Counted from the first letter of the stretch, positions 45,434 to 56,106 are shown. The stretch: 64,000 nt of DNA from Maritimibacter sp. HL-12 (GCF_900177545.1 NZ_FXBQ01000001.1:1-64000), one strand, 5' to 3'. The notes: generated from the sequence alone by a model not told the origin. Numbers and translations: made by a program.

Positions 45434-45733
45434 ATGAAAAAAATTATTGCCCTCTGGTCCGGCGACCTTGCCCTCGATGAAGCCTTCTGGACATGGACGA
45501 TCACGGTGGGTTTGCTGGTCAACATCGTCACCACCCTCCTGTTCCTGATGCTGATCATCCAGGACCAGCCGCTGGTCGCGGTGCTGATCGGCTACGGTCT
45601 CTCGGTGCCCTACAACATCCTCGCAACCGTCGGGGTCTGGCGTTCGGCCGATCGCTACGACGGGCCGCCGCGCCATGCGGATCTGGCACGTATCGTGACC
45701 GTGATCCTGATGGCGGGCCTGACGCTTCTTTGA
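45434..45733 (+). CDS. Small conserved-looking membrane protein
   Basis: A 99-residue protein with three hydrophobic segments (about residues 20-42, 48-66 and 85-98) and the text VPYNILATVGVWRSADRY in the middle. Proteins of this layout occur widely in alphaproteobacteria, but I know no function for them. It begins with MKKIIALWSGDLALDEAFW. A charged loop (DRYDGPPRHADLAR) precedes the last segment. It lies between tcuB and the broken DUF21 gene. Confidence 0.75.
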   Translation: MKKIIALWSGDLALDEAFWTWTITVGLLVNIVTTLLFLMLIIQDQPLVAVLIGYGLSVPYNILATVGVWRSADRYDGPPRHADLARIVTVILMAGLTLL

Positions 45734-45784
45734 GACCTGCGCCGTATCGCAGCCCGAAGGTCGTCCCAGGGTGGCGTCGGGTAC

Positions 45785-46631
45785 TCAGGGACCTGGCGCA
45801 TCGGCAGTCGCCACCTCCTCCTGCGCGCCCATCCCGCGCAACAGGCTTCGCAGGGCATCCGACCCGGCAATCATCCGCTTCATCCCAGGCGACCCGAGCA
45901 GCATGACGGTTTCGTCATGGCCGGGATCCTTGCGCAGCGTGGCAAGGATGACAGGCACCTCGTCGAGCGTTTCCGTAGGTTTGGCGACCACCGCCGGGCG
46001 ATGACGATAGTCGATCGGCGCGACATCGGTCCCGAGAACCACGAAATCCCGCAGGAAGGCGCTCACGTTCACCAACAGACGCGGCTCGCCTTGCTCATCC
46101 TGCCAAACGATCCACTTGTTCCGCGGCGCGGCCAGTTTGTGGATAAGGGATCGTCCTGCCCGCGGTCGAGTGCGGGAAAAACCGGGCGATCCCCATCGAA
46201 GGGCAGTTGCACGACGCTGCCCGGGTCGAGAGGTTTGCCCTGATCCTGCACCACGAGGTCGTCGAGCGCGAGGAAATTGATCGCCCCGATCGCTTCCACG
46301 CGCCCCACCTCGCTGTCGTCTTGCACGGCGTGGCGGCGCAGGATGTTGCGCAACTCGCGTTCACGGAACCGGGGCACGCTTTCGGTGCCGACCCATGTGT
46401 CAAGCAGCAGGGCCGTGGGCATTGTGATAGGCCAGAGCAAGATGCGGTAGATCCACGGGACCGGCGCGAAGATCGCGACCGCCCGCATGGCATTACGCAA
46501 AAAACAGGCCTGCGGACCGATCTCGCCCAGCGCGGTGATGACGACTGTGGAAAAGAAGAAGGCCAGCGCGCCGCCATCGCCGAAACCGCCAGCATGGTCA
46601 GAGGCACGTTGATGGTGACATTACCTGTCAT
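45785..46631 (-). pseudogene. Broken CNNM/DUF21-type membrane protein gene
   Basis: Three frames must be joined to read one protein. From 46631 the frame runs MTGNVTINVPLTMLAVSAMA, shifts near 46573 to FFFSTVVITALGEIGPQACFL and on to FPALDRGQDDP, then shifts near 46155 to LIHKLAAPRNKWIVWQDEQG and ends at 45785. The hydrophobic N-terminal region resembles DUF21/CNNM domain proteins (putative ion transporters). Its 5' end abuts the IS21 terminus exactly, so insertion probably truncated it and decay followed. Confidence 0.7.
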
Positions 46632-47057
46632 GATCTCACGAGCAGGAACGGCGGTGCAAAAGTCGGCCACGTTAGCGGCGGGATGAGCCTGCTGCGGGCG
46701 GCATAGAAGTCGTCCACCTTTACCCATTCCGGTGGCAAGGAGGGTGGGAGGATTTTCACCGTGGACTTTTTCCGTAAAGTGCGACTGGCCTGTGCCGAGG
46801 GGATGAGCCAGCGCGAGGCGGCGCGGCATTTCAACATCTCGCGCGACAGCGTGGCCAGGATGATGGCGTTCCCGGTTCCGCCCGGATATCGGCCGGCGGC
46901 CCCAGTGAAGCGGCCGAAGCTGAATTTCACCGGGAAAATTGACGGCTGGCTGGAAGGTGATCGGGAGGTTCATCGCAAGCAGCGCCACAGGGCGAAGCGG
47001 GGGGTCGCGCGGCTGCGCGACGAGCACGGGTTCACCGGCGGCTACACGATCGCGAGG
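46631..47057 (+). mobile_element. IS21-family end with 5' part of istA, right copy
   Basis: The element end TGATCTCACGAG begins at 46631. A GTG at 46761 opens a frame reading DFFRKVRLACAEGMSQREAARHFNISRDSVARMM, the helix-turn-helix N-terminus of IstA transposases, up to GFTGGYTIAR (about 47057), where similarity ends. The catalytic DDE domain and istB are missing. The outer end faces left toward the cargo, a mirror of 13367-13602. Confidence 0.85.
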
Positions 47058-47097
47058 ATACCAGCGCGACCGGGAAGACGGCTATCGGCTGGGCGGG

Positions 47098-48006
47098 ATG
47101 GACGTTCAGACCGCGATGCTGCGCCAGGTCCGAGATGCGATAGACAGCATCGAGGCCGGCCTGATCCAGCCCACCGCCAAGCCGGAAACTCGCAAGCCGC
47201 TGCCCGCCGCTGCGCCGCCCGAGACGCGCAAGGAACCCGCCAAGGGCGTGCCGAGCGCCGCCCGGCGCATGATCGAGGTGCTCGATACCGACCCGCCGAT
47301 CAGGATGTCGTGGCCGGTGCTGTGCGGCTATCTCGGGATCAAGGCGCGCGGCGGGAATTCCAACGCCGCTCGAAAGTGGCCCAGGAACCACGGCAAGGTG
47401 ATCGAGTCCAACAATCTGGTGCAGATCGCGGCCCCATCATCGCAGGCGCCGACGCCGCGCGAGCGATACCTGACCGTGGACGAGATCCACCGCCTGCTCG
47501 GGGCCGCCAGCGCGCCGCACTTCAAGTTGGCGCTCCAGCTACTTCTTGGCACTGCGGGCCGCGTTGGTGCCGTGCTCGAGCTCACGTGGGACCGGATCGA
47601 CTTCGAGCGCGGTGTGATCAACCTGCGCAAGCCGAGCGCGGCGACCCGCAAGGGCCGGTCGATCGTGCCGATGAACGGCGGATTGAGGGCGTCCCTCGCC
47701 ACGGCCAAGGAGGCAGTGCTGAGCGACTACGTTGTGGGGTATTCGGGGAAGAAGGTCGGTTCGACCCGCAAGGGCTTCGACAACGCGGTTCAGCGCGCCG
47801 GCCTGTCGGATGTCACCATTCACACGCTGCGCCATAGGGCAGCGGTGCATCTGGACTCGAACAGTGTTCCGATCGAGAAGGTTGCCCAATATCTCGGGCA
47901 TTCGAATGCCGCGATCACCTATCAGACCCACGCGCCCTATGCGCCCGAACACCTGACGGAGGCCGCGGATATCCTTGATTTTTTGAGGATCAGCGGAGTC
48001 TCGTAG
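47098..48006 (+). CDS. Tyrosine recombinase/integrase of the tRNA-Val island
   Basis: A 302-residue protein. The N-terminal third contains a winged-helix-like region (ARRMIEVLDTDPPIRMSWPVLCGYLGIKARGG); the C-terminal two thirds is a tyrosine-recombinase catalytic domain with Arg in TAGRVGAVLELTW, Lys in ATRKGRS, HTLRHRA, LGHSN and the Tyr nucleophile near ITYQTHAPYAP. ATG 47098 was chosen; the frame stays open upstream through IS21 DNA, so the native N-terminus may have been lost. It ends 74 bases before the intact tRNA-Val. Confidence 0.88.
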   Translation: MDVQTAMLRQVRDAIDSIEAGLIQPTAKPETRKPLPAAAPPETRKEPAKGVPSAARRMIEVLDTDPPIRMSWPVLCGYLGIKARGGNSNAARKWPRNHGKVIESNNLVQIAAPSSQAPTPRERYLTVDEIHRLLGAASAPHFKLALQLLLGTAGRVGAVLELTWDRIDFERGVINLRKPSAATRKGRSIVPMNGGLRASLATAKEAVLSDYVVGYSGKKVGSTRKGFDNAVQRAGLSDVTIHTLRHRAAVHLDSNSVPIEKVAQYLGHSNAAITYQTHAPYAPEHLTEAADILDFLRISGVS

Positions 48007-48018
48007 GTTCAACGAACC
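48005..48018. repeat. Palindrome AGGTTCAACGAACC, copy 3
   Basis: Identical to the copy at 12808. It overlaps the last base of the integrase stop and lies 53 bases left of the right att repeat. Confidence 0.5.
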
Positions 48019-48071
48019 GGGGACCACTTCGCAAACTGGCGGTCCTGAAAGAATAGGTCAACGTGAAACAA

Positions 48072-48156
<85 letters not shown>

Positions 48157-48165
48157 GTGGACGCG

Positions 48166-48194
48166 GTGTTACCCCCGGCCCCGCACGAGATCAA
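48166..48194 (-). promoter_or_regulatory. Probable promoter of tRNA-Val(TAC)
   Basis: Minus-strand TTGATC (48194-48189), a 17-base spacer and TAACAC (48171-48166), nine bases before the mature tRNA 5' end. It overlaps the end of the broken phosphatase gene. Confidence 0.55.
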
Positions 48195-48785
48195 GCCTCC
48201 AGCCGGGTCATCACCCCGTCGCGGATGTGCCAGACGATGCCCTGCCCGCCCGGCAGGCGCGAAACCCCCGCGATATCGAGGCCGAGCACCTGCCCGCGCA
48301 GCACCGCCGACACCATGCCATGCGCGACGATCACCGTCGGGCGCGCTGGTCGGCAAGCCAGCCGGCAATGCGCGCGTTGAAGGCCTCCCAGGTCTCTCCG
48401 CCGGGGGCATGAAAGTGCCAGGGCAGCGGCCCTTTGCGCGCCATGACGTGCGGCCAACCGGCCCACAGCTCGGCGTCGGTCCTGCCTTCGAAATCGCCAA
48501 GCCCGATCTCGCGCAGCCGGTCGTCCACCACCGGCGTGCGGTCGTCCACCACCGGCGTGGCGATGCCGTCGAGCGCGATCGCGGCGGTGGTGCGGGCCCG
48601 GCCTTGCGGGGAAACCTGGAAGCTGGTCCCCGGCGCAAGGCACCGGCCCGCAGGATCGTGTTCTGGTCGGCGGCCTGCCGGCGACCACGCGCGGTCAGCG
48701 GGCTGTCGCGCCCGCCCTGCTTGCGGCCTTCGGCGTTCCACACGGTCTCACCGTGGCGCAGGATCCAGAGTTCGGGGTAAGGCAT
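48191..48785 (-). pseudogene. Histidine phosphatase family gene with frameshifts
   Basis: The N-terminus LWILRHGETVWNAEGRKQGG has the catalytic RHG motif of phosphoglycerate-mutase-like phosphatases. The protein then continues in a second frame (FQVSPQGRARTTAAIALDG to RIAGWLADQRARR) and finishes in a third (PTVIVAHGMVSAVLRGQVLG to VMTRLEA). At least two shifts are needed, and a 21-bp tandem duplication repeats PVVDDR. Either a decaying gene or local sequence errors; the three pieces together span about the full family length. Confidence 0.8.
48520..48561. repeat. Tandem 21-bp duplication inside the phosphatase gene
   Basis: GTCGTCCACCACCGGCGTG occurs twice, 21 bases apart (48520 and 48541). 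The duplication is in-frame (seven codons) and so does not itself shift the frame. Confidence 0.85.
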
Positions 48786-48830
48786 CGGCCGAAAATGAAA
48801 ACGCGCCGGACAGGACCAGCGCGGTTAAAA

Positions 48831-48905
48831 TGGTGGGTGATGAGGGATTTGAACCCCCGACATCTTCGATGTGAACGAAGCGCTCTACCACTGAGCTAAT
48901 CACCC
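48831..48905 (-). tRNA. tRNA-Val (anticodon CAC)
   Basis: Minus-strand cloverleaf nearly identical to the tRNA-Val(TAC) 675 bases away, with the loop TTCACAT giving anticodon CAC, T arm TTCAAAT and an encoded CCA. The D loop is one base shorter. It begins 20 bases after the HU gene stop, so it may be read through from that gene. Confidence 0.95.
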
Positions 48906-48925
48906 GACGCCCGGGGCTTTTAGCC

Positions 48926-49387
48926 CTACTCCGCTGCCTCTGCAAGAGGGTCTTTGCCGGTGGGCGCGGGCTTTTTGCGGCGCAGTTTGCAGACCACCAG
49001 ATCGCCGTCGGGAAGGGTTTTCCGGCGTTGCACCTTGAGCGTGCCGAAGGGCTGGATCTTGACGCCCTCGCCTTGGGTGATCGCCGCGCCGAGTTCTTCC
49101 AGCACCGCGTCCATGACAATCCGCGCATCGCTGCCCTTGACCCCGGCAGCGCGTTTCCTGACCCGTTCGAACAGCGCCTTCTTGGTCATCAGCGAAAGCG
49201 CCACGGGGGCCGCGTCACGCTCTGGCGCGCCGATTGGCGCGGTGTCGGCAACAGCTTTCGGCGCAGCCACCGGCGCGGATGCGCCCGGCGTCGCCGTGGC
49301 TGGCTTTTTCGCGGTGGTTGTCTTTTTCGCTGTCGCCGTGGTGGCGCGGACGGAAGCTCTGGCAGCCGTCGGCTTCTTTGTTGTCAT
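48926..49387 (-). CDS. HU-family DNA-binding protein with histone-like N-terminal tail
   Basis: A 153-residue protein: residues 1-60 are an Ala/Lys/Thr/Pro-rich tail (repeats such as TAKKTTTAKKPATATP) resembling bacterial histone H1-like tails, and the C-terminal 90 residues form an HU/IHF fold (LFERVRKRAAGVKGSDARIVMDAV, IQPFGTLKVQRRKTL). Core HU has about 90 residues, so this is an extended nucleoid protein. It probably compacts DNA. Downstream is tRNA-Val(CAC). Confidence 0.85.
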   Translation of the reverse strand: MTTKKPTAARASVRATTATAKKTTTAKKPATATPGASAPVAAPKAVADTAPIGAPERDAAPVALSLMTKKALFERVRKRAAGVKGSDARIVMDAVLEELGAAITQGEGVKIQPFGTLKVQRRKTLPDGDLVVCKLRRKKPAPTGKDPLAEAAE

Positions 49388-49493
49388 GATACCGCCTCAA
49401 TGCACTTTGTTTGTGGAAATGTTTCTCCAACGGCGACAGTAGCCGAAAAAGTGCAATGAATCCAGCCCTGCAACCGAGGTGCGGCATCGTTGC

Positions 49494-49526
49494 AAAAAAG
49501 CAGGCGCGCCCTCGCGGGGGCGCGCC
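49494..49526 (-). terminator. Rho-independent terminator of lon
   Basis: On the minus strand the hairpin GGCGCGCCC-N6-GGGCGCGCC is followed by TGCTTTTTT. It lies 30 bases past the lon stop. Confidence 0.85.
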
Positions 49527-49555
49527 TTGTTGGTGCCGGCAAGGCCGGTTTCGCG

Positions 49556-51961
49556 TCAGTGCGCGACCTGCCCCGGCTTTTCGCTCTCGCCCTTGAGCGC
49601 CGCCGCGGCGGCCTCTTCGGCGGCCTCGTCCCACTCCACCGGCTCGGGGGTTCGCACCAGGGCGCGGGCCAGCACGTCGCGCACATGCGCGACCGGGATG
49701 ATCTCGAGCCCCTGCTTGACGTTGTCGGGGATCTCGGCGAGATCCTTTTCGTTTTCCGCCGGGATCAGCACCGTCTTGATCCCGCCGCGCAGCGCCGCAA
49801 GCAGCTTCTCCTTGAGCCCCCCGATCGGCAGGACGTGACCGCGCAGGGTCACTTCGCCGGTCATTGCGATATCCTTGCGCACCGGGATCTGCGTCAGCAC
49901 CGAGACGATGGAGGTGACCATGGCGACACCGGCACTCGGCCCGTCCTTGGGCGTGGCGCCCTCGGGCACGTGAACGTGGATATCCCATTTCTCGAACTTC
50001 GGCGGCTTCACCCCGATCGCGGGCGCAATCGAGCGCACGAAGGAACTGGCGGCGTCGATGCTTTCCTTCATCACGTCGCCGAGCTTGCCGGTGGTCTTCA
50101 TCCGGCCCTTGCCCGGCAGGCGCAGCGCCTCGATCGACAGCAGATCGCCGCCGACGCTGGTCCAGGCCAGCCCGGTGACAACGCCGATCTGGTCTTCCTG
50201 CTCGGCCAGCCCGTAGCGGAACTTGCGCACCCCGAGGAAGTCTTCGAGGTTGTCGGGCGTGACCTCGACCGATTTCACATCGCCGCGCACGATCAGCGTC
50301 ACCGCCTTGCGGGCGCATTTGGCGATATCGCGCTCGAGGTTCCGCACCCCGGCTTCGCGGGTGTAGTAGCGGATGATGTCGGTGAGGGCTGCGTCGGTCA
50401 TGACGAACTCGCCCTTCCTGAGCCCGTGGTTCCTGATCTGCTTGTCGATCAGGTGCTGGCGGGCAATCTCGCGCTTCTCGTCCTCGGTGTAGCCCGCGAG
50501 CGGGATGATCTCCATCCGGTCAAGCAACGGCGACGGCATGTTGTAGCTGTTGGCCGTGGTCAGGAACATCACGTTCGAGAGGTCATATTCGACCTCGAGG
50601 TAATGATCGACGAAGGTGCCGTTTTGTTCGGGATCGAGCACCTCGAGCATCGCGCTGGCCGGATCGCCCCGGAAATCATGCCCCATCTTGTCGATTTCAT
50701 CGAGCAATATCAGCGGGTTGGTGGTTTTCGCCTTCTTCAGCGCCTGGATGATCTTGCCCGGCATCGAGCCGATGTAGGTGCGCCGGTGGCCGCGGATCTC
50801 GGACTCGTCACGCACCCCGCCAAGCGAGATCCGGATGAACTCGCGCCCGGTCGCCCGCGCGACCGACTTGCCCAGCGAGGTCTTGCCCACGCCGGGCGGG
50901 CCGACGAGGCAGAGGATCGGGCCTTTCAGCTTGCGCGACCGCTGCTGCACCGCGAGGTATTCGACGATCCGCTCCTTGACCTTCTCAAGCCCGTAGTGGT
51001 CGGCGTCGAGCACCTTTTCGGCGTTGCCGAGGTTCTTCTTCACGCGCGATTTGACGCCCCACGGAATGCTCAGCATCCAGTCGAGATAATTGCGCACCAC
51101 GGTGGCCTCGGCGCTCATCGGGCTCATGTTCTTGAGCTTCTTGATCTCGCCATCGGCCTTGTCGCGCGCCTCCTTCGAGAGCTTGGTCTTGGCGATGCGC
51201 TCTTCCAGCTCGGCAACTTCGTTCTGGCCCTCGCCATCCTCGCCAAGCTCGCGCTGGATCGCCTTCATCTGTTCGTTGAGATAATATTCGCGCTGGGTCC
51301 GCTCCATCTGGCTCTTGACCCGCGTCTTGATCTTCTTCTCGACCTGCAGAACGCTCATTTCGCCCTGCATCAAGCCATAGATCTTTTCCAGCCGCTGATC
51401 GAGCGCGAGCATTTCCAGAAGCTCCTGCTTCTGCGCCACCTCGACACCGAGATGACCGGCCACCAGATCGGCCAGCTTGGCGGGCTCGACGGTTTCCGAA
51501 ACCGCGGCAAGTGCCTCCTCGGGGATGTTCTTCTTGACCTTGGCATAGCGGTCGAACTCTTCATGCACCGACCGCGTCAGTGCCTCGACCGTCGCCTCGT
51601 CACCGGTGGTTTCCTCCAGCCGCTCGGCCTCGGCCTCGAAGAATGCCTCGTTCTCGATATACCGGGTGATCTTCACCCGCGCCTGGCCCTCGACCAGCAC
51701 CTTCACCGTGCCATCTGGCAGCTTGAGCAACTGCAGCACGTTGGCCAGCACGCCGACGCGGTAGATCGCATCGGTGCCCGGCTCGTCGAGCGAGGGATCG
51801 ATCTGGCTGGCGAGAAGGATCTGCCGGTCTTCGCCCATCACCGCTTCAAGCGCCTTCACGCTCTTTTCGCGGCCAACGAAGAGCGGCACGATCATGTGCG
51901 GAAACACCACGATATCGCGCAGCGGCAGGACCGGGTGGGATTGGTTGAGTTGCTCGGTCAT
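49556..51961 (-). CDS. lon: ATP-dependent protease Lon
   Basis: An 801-residue Lon protease: N-terminal substrate-binding domain ([26 protein letters not shown]), AAA+ module with Walker [10 protein letters not shown], and C-terminal protease domain with the catalytic Ser in [11 protein letters not shown] and a Lys after it. Length is normal. ATG 51961 fits alignment; the upstream frame is not homologous. Lon degrades damaged and regulatory proteins in the cytoplasm. The gene is followed by a clear terminator. Confidence 0.97.
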   Translation of the reverse strand: MTEQLNQSHPVLPLRDIVVFPHMIVPLFVGREKSVKALEAVMGEDRQILLASQIDPSLDEPGTDAIYRVGVLANVLQLLKLPDGTVKVLVEGQARVKITRYIENEAFFEAEAERLEETTGDEATVEALTRSVHEEFDRYAKVKKNIPEEALAAVSETVEPAKLADLVAGHLGVEVAQKQELLEMLALDQRLEKIYGLMQGEMSVLQVEKKIKTRVKSQMERTQREYYLNEQMKAIQRELGEDGEGQNEVAELEERIAKTKLSKEARDKADGEIKKLKNMSPMSAEATVVRNYLDWMLSIPWGVKSRVKKNLGNAEKVLDADHYGLEKVKERIVEYLAVQQRSRKLKGPILCLVGPPGVGKTSLGKSVARATGREFIRISLGGVRDESEIRGHRRTYIGSMPGKIIQALKKAKTTNPLILLDEIDKMGHDFRGDPASAMLEVLDPEQNGTFVDHYLEVEYDLSNVMFLTTANSYNMPSPLLDRMEIIPLAGYTEDEKREIARQHLIDKQIRNHGLRKGEFVMTDAALTDIIRYYTREAGVRNLERDIAKCARKAVTLIVRGDVKSVEVTPDNLEDFLGVRKFRYGLAEQEDQIGVVTGLAWTSVGGDLLSIEALRLPGKGRMKTTGKLGDVMKESIDAASSFVRSIAPAIGVKPPKFEKWDIHVHVPEGATPKDGPSAGVAMVTSIVSVLTQIPVRKDIAMTGEVTLRGHVLPIGGLKEKLLAALRGGIKTVLIPAENEKDLAEIPDNVKQGLEIIPVAHVRDVLARALVRTPEPVEWDEAAEEAAAAALKGESEKPGQVAH

Positions 51962-52206
51962 TTTTTTTCCTTGTGTTCGGCAGACGAACCCGCCCCGCGT
52001 ATCGGCAACGAGGCCCGCCTCCTGTTCGCTGGCTGATAAGGTGGGGCGTAGCCCCGCCGGTTTCAACCGCGCCGGTGGTTTGTTCCATACTGCCCGCCCG
52101 CGCGCGCCCCGGCAAGGGCGCCGGCAGGCGAAACCGCTTCGAATTGGAGATGGTCACAGGGGGACATGGGCACGGGATTTCAGGATCCCCCGGCAAGCGG
52201 CACCGA

Positions 52207-53337
52207 TCACAACCGCTCGATATCCCCCTCGGCGCGCAGGGCGTGAAATTCGGCCTCGAAGGTGGCGAATTCCCCTGCCGCGATCGCCGCGCGCATGCCT
52301 GCCATCAGGTCTTGGTAATACTGCAGGTTGTGCCAGGTCAGCAGCATCGAGGATATGATCTCGCCCGACCGAAAGACGTGATGCAGGTAGGCGCGGCTGT
52401 AGCTGCGGCACGCCGGGCAGGCGCATTCCTCGTCGAGCGGGCGCGGATCGTCGGCGTGGCGCGCGTTCTTGATCGCCACCGGCCCGCGCCGGGTCCAGGC
52501 CTGGCCGGTGCGCCCCGATCTCGTGGGCAGCACGCAGTCCATCATGTCGACCCCGCGCTTCACCGCACCGACGATATCGTCGGGCTTGCCCACGCCCATC
52601 AGGTAGCGCGGGCGATCCTCGGGCAGCATGTCGGGCGCAACGTCGAGCACGCCGAACATGGCCTCCTGCCCCTCGCCCACCGCCAGCCCGCCGATGGCGT
52701 AGCCGTCAAAGCCGATTTCCTTCAGTTTCTCGGCGCTTTCGGCGCGAAGTTCAGGCGTTACACCACCTTGCTGAATGCCGAACAGCGCGTGCCCCGGCCG
52801 GTCGCCGAAGGCCGCCTTCGAGCGTTCCGCCCAGCGCATCGAAAGCCGCATCGAGCGGGCCACCACCGCCTCGTCGGCCGGCAGCGCGGGGCATTCGTCG
52901 AAACACATCACGATGTCGGAGCCGAGCAACTTCTGGATCTCCATCGACCGTTCCGGCGTGAGACTGTGGCGGCTGCCGTCGACATGGCTTCGGAAGGTCA
53001 CCCCCTCCTCGGTCAGCTTGCGCAACTCGGCAAGGCTCATCACCTGGAAGCCGCCCGAGTCGGTCAGGATCGGACCCGACCAGTTCATGAACCGGTGCAA
53101 GCCGCCGAGCCGGTCGATCCGCTCCGCGCCGGGGCGCAGCATCAAATGGTAAGTGTTGCCGAGCAGGATGTCGGCCCCCGTGGCCGCAACGCTCTCGGGC
53201 ATCATCGCCTTCACCGTGGCCGCCGTGCCCACCGGCATGAAGGCAGGCGTGCGAATCTGCCCGCGCGGGGTCGAAATCACCCCGGTCCGGGCCTTGCCGT
53301 CGGTTGCGTGAAGGGCAAAGGAAAAACGGTCGGGCAT
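52207..53337 (-). CDS. tgt: Queuine tRNA-ribosyltransferase
   Basis: A 376-residue enzyme that exchanges guanine for the queuosine precursor at the wobble position of GUN-anticodon tRNAs. Catalytic Asp regions: [13 protein letters not shown] and [15 protein letters not shown]; zinc ligands [16 protein letters not shown] near the C-terminus. ATG 53337 (MPDRFSF) was preferred; ATG at 53349 is four codons upstream. A 245-base gap without genes separates it from lon. Confidence 0.96.
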   Translation of the reverse strand: MPDRFSFALHATDGKARTGVISTPRGQIRTPAFMPVGTAATVKAMMPESVAATGADILLGNTYHLMLRPGAERIDRLGGLHRFMNWSGPILTDSGGFQVMSLAELRKLTEEGVTFRSHVDGSRHSLTPERSMEIQKLLGSDIVMCFDECPALPADEAVVARSMRLSMRWAERSKAAFGDRPGHALFGIQQGGVTPELRAESAEKLKEIGFDGYAIGGLAVGEGQEAMFGVLDVAPDMLPEDRPRYLMGVGKPDDIVGAVKRGVDMMDCVLPTRSGRTGQAWTRRGPVAIKNARHADDPRPLDEECACPACRSYSRAYLHHVFRSGEIISSMLLTWHNLQYYQDLMAGMRAAIAAGEFATFEAEFHALRAEGDIERL

Positions 53338-53398
53338 GATAGTCCTCATCTGACCCGCCGGTATTGGCGCATGTTCGCCGACACCTCAAGGGGCGGCG

Positions 53399-54517
53399 TC
53401 ATTCGCGCGCCAACACCAGGGCTTGCACGCCGTCCGGATCGGCGATCCAGCGCACCGGGTAGCGCGCGGCGAGCGCCTCACCCGCGGTCCAGGCCCGCGC
53501 GACCGGGGGATCGCTTCGCGCAAGAACCCGAGCAAACCGCCAGTCATCCAGGGCCGCCACGCCCTGGCGCGCCGCCACCAGCGCCGCGATCACCAGTTCG
53601 CCGTCTTCCACCCGCACCCGGTCCACTTCCGGGCCCGCGTCCCAGGGCTTGAACAACAGCTCGTCGAGCGTCACCGGACGCCCGCAGCAGCCCGCGGGCG
53701 GGCGATAATGAACGACCGTGGGCAACTCAGCCCCGCCCCGTCCGAGCATCGGCGCGTGGAGCGGCACCTCGCGGCGGATATGCGGCGAAACCTCGCCCAT
53801 CGCCCCCGCCGCGTTGGCAAGGTAGAAACCGAAGCTGATGCAGCCGCCACCCTCGAACCGCCCCGGGTCCAGCATCAGGCCGAATTTTTCGACCGGCGCA
53901 TCTGGATGGGTGAGAAAGCCGGTGAGGGCCCGCCGAAGCCCCGCGCAGCCATCCCGGCTCACCTCGACCGCGGTGACGATCCCGCGGCCGGCCTCGAGTG
54001 CCTCAAGGTTGGCGATCCGGTGTTCCCCCTCCGGGTAGAGCTTGCCATCGGTATAGGTCGACAGCGCGGCGACGAAGCCCCAGCCTTCGCGCAGGAGCCG
54101 GAACGCCTCCGGCCCGTTCGCGCCGCTCATCGAGGTCATCCCCCGGTGGCGCCCGCATTGCCAGCCGACGATGGTATGGCCGATCTTGGTGTCCATGCCC
54201 GGGCTCAACGCCGCCTTGAGGAAGGATCTGCGCGCCGCCTCCGGGTCGGAAAGATCCAGCGGGTAGCGGGTCGGAAGAAACGCCATGATCACGAAGTCGC
54301 GGTCGCGGGGCAGCCCGAGCCTGTCGAGGTAACGCGGCCACTGCGCCGCTTCATAGGGGGCAAGAACATCTTGCCGGTCGGGATCGGCAAGGGGCGCGTC
54401 GGCGTATCGGTCATAGAGCGCGCAGCCCCCCAACAGCGCCGTCACGAGCACCAGCAGCCTCAGCCCCTTGCGCCAGCCGACACCCGAAGGTTTCACACGA
54501 CCGCTCTGCGCTCCCAT
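53399..54517 (-). CDS. Lipoprotein of unknown family, paralogue 1
   Basis: A 372-residue protein with a lipoprotein signal (lipobox LLGGC, Cys at about residue 32). Conserved with the protein at 56107: a GHTIVGWQC block followed by [32 protein letters not shown] and the end [18 protein letters not shown]. The invariant His and several Cys could form a catalytic or metal site, but I recognise no family. It is exported and anchored in the membrane. It is divergent from the RimB-RimK gene with 164 bases between starts. Confidence 0.8.
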   Translation of the reverse strand: MGAQSGRVKPSGVGWRKGLRLLVLVTALLGGCALYDRYADAPLADPDRQDVLAPYEAAQWPRYLDRLGLPRDRDFVIMAFLPTRYPLDLSDPEAARRSFLKAALSPGMDTKIGHTIVGWQCGRHRGMTSMSGANGPEAFRLLREGWGFVAALSTYTDGKLYPEGEHRIANLEALEAGRGIVTAVEVSRDGCAGLRRALTGFLTHPDAPVEKFGLMLDPGRFEGGGCISFGFYLANAAGAMGEVSPHIRREVPLHAPMLGRGGAELPTVVHYRPPAGCCGRPVTLDELLFKPWDAGPEVDRVRVEDGELVIAALVAARQGVAALDDWRFARVLARSDPPVARAWTAGEALAARYPVRWIADPDGVQALVLARE

Positions 54518-54681
54518 GGTCCCCTGATCCCGATTTCCTGCCGCAATCGTCGCCAATTCCCCCGCCGCACACAAGGAAACTCGACATGCGCGCGCAATAT
54601 TTCCGCTGGATTGTGGCAGGGCCATCGTGCGACCCACGGGACTGTCGGCGCACGATTCGATCCGCCCGGAAAGGAAGGGCC

Positions 54682-56094
54682 ATGAGCCACCGCGATTTCG
54701 AGAAGACAACCACCCCGCGGCTGCAATTCGGCTGGGAGGAATGGCTTGCCCTGCCCGAGCTTGGCGTGCCAGCGATCTGTGCCAAGGTCGATACCGGGGC
54801 GAAAACCTCCGCACTGCACGCCTTCGACATCGAAACCTTCGGGCCCGCCGCGCGGCCCAAGGTGCGCTTTACCGTCCACCCGATCCCGGGCCGCGAGGAT
54901 CTGGTGATCCCCTGCTCGGCCGCGATCATCGACCGCCGCGAAATCACCTCGTCGAACGGCGAGAGCGAAAGCCGCTACGTGATCGAGACCATGCTGGAGG
55001 TCGCCGGGCACCGCTGGCCGATCGAGATCACGCTGACCAACCGGGCGCAGATGTCGAGCCGGATGCTGCTCGGGCGGCAGGCCCTGCTCGACCATATCAC
55101 CATCGTCGCCACCGACCGCTTCCTGCAACCGCAACTGAGCTACGATGTCTACCACAGCGCCAAGATGCGCGAGGCCCAACCCGCCCGGGCGCTGCGCGTG
55201 GCGGTGCTTTCGCGCGAAGACAATTATTCCACCCGCCGGCTCGTCGAGGAAGGCGAGGCGCGCGGCCATACCGTCGAGGTGATCGACACCGCCCGTTGCT
55301 ACATGGCGATCAACGCGCTGGCGCCGGAAGTGCACTACGACGGCAAGCGCCTGCCACGCTATGACGCGGTGATCCCGCGCATCGGCGCTTCGATCACGCC
55401 CTATGGCACCGCGGTGGTGCGACAGTTCGAAACCATCGGCACCTATTGCGTGAACGGCTCCTCGGGCATCACCGCCAGCCGCGACAAGCTCTATGCCCAC
55501 CAGCTCATGGCCAAGGCCCGTATCGGCATGCCCCACACCGCCTTCGCCGCCTCGCCAAAGGACACCGGCAACCTGATCGGCCTCGTCGGCACCGCGCCGC
55601 TGATCGTGAAACTGCTGGAGAGCACGCAAGGCAAGGGCGTTGTGCTGGCCGAAACCAAGAAGGCCGCCGAGAGCGTGATCTCGGCCTTCCGGGGCCTCAA
55701 GGCGAACTTCCTGGTTCAGGATTTCGTGAAGGAGGCCGCCGGCGAGGATATCCGCTGCCTGGTGATCGGCAACAAGGTGGCGGCGGCGATGAAACGCTCG
55801 GGGGCGGAAGGCGAGTTCCGGTCCAACCTGCACCAGGGCGGCACCGCCAAGACGGTGCGGATTACCAAGGAAGAGCGCGAGGCCGCGTTGAAGGCGGCAC
55901 GCGCCTTCGGGCTCAACCTCGCCGGGGTGGACCTGCTGCGCGCAGAGGACGGGCCGAAGGTGCTGGAAGTCAATTCCTCGCCCGGTCTCGAAGGCATCGA
56001 GACCACCTCGGGCAAGAACCTCGTCGCCCGGATCTACGACGAGATCGAACACAAGGTGCGCCCGACCCCGGTGCGCAAGCGCAAGCCGCGCTGA
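54682..56094 (+). CDS. rimK: Fused RimB-type retropepsin-like protein and RimK glutamate ligase
   Basis: A 470-residue fusion. Residues about 15-150 form an ATP-dependent-zinc-protease/RimB domain ([18 protein letters not shown], with the DTGA motif of retropepsin folds). Residues about 165-455 form RimK, an ATP-grasp ligase that adds glutamates to ribosomal protein S6 ([50 protein letters not shown]). In pseudomonads RimB and RimK are separate and RimB modulates RimK. The ATG at 54682 follows AAGGAAGGG, a good Shine-Dalgarno sequence. Confidence 0.9.
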   Translation: MSHRDFEKTTTPRLQFGWEEWLALPELGVPAICAKVDTGAKTSALHAFDIETFGPAARPKVRFTVHPIPGREDLVIPCSAAIIDRREITSSNGESESRYVIETMLEVAGHRWPIEITLTNRAQMSSRMLLGRQALLDHITIVATDRFLQPQLSYDVYHSAKMREAQPARALRVAVLSREDNYSTRRLVEEGEARGHTVEVIDTARCYMAINALAPEVHYDGKRLPRYDAVIPRIGASITPYGTAVVRQFETIGTYCVNGSSGITASRDKLYAHQLMAKARIGMPHTAFAASPKDTGNLIGLVGTAPLIVKLLESTQGKGVVLAETKKAAESVISAFRGLKANFLVQDFVKEAAGEDIRCLVIGNKVAAAMKRSGAEGEFRSNLHQGGTAKTVRITKEEREAALKAARAFGLNLAGVDLLRAEDGPKVLEVNSSPGLEGIETTSGKNLVARIYDEIEHKVRPTPVRKRKPR

Positions 56095-56106
56095 CCGCGG
56101 GCAGGT

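Noticed and set aside
49490-52036. A plus-strand open frame of more than 800 codons across lon
   Set aside because: It mirrors the lon coding frame and contains no domain signature.
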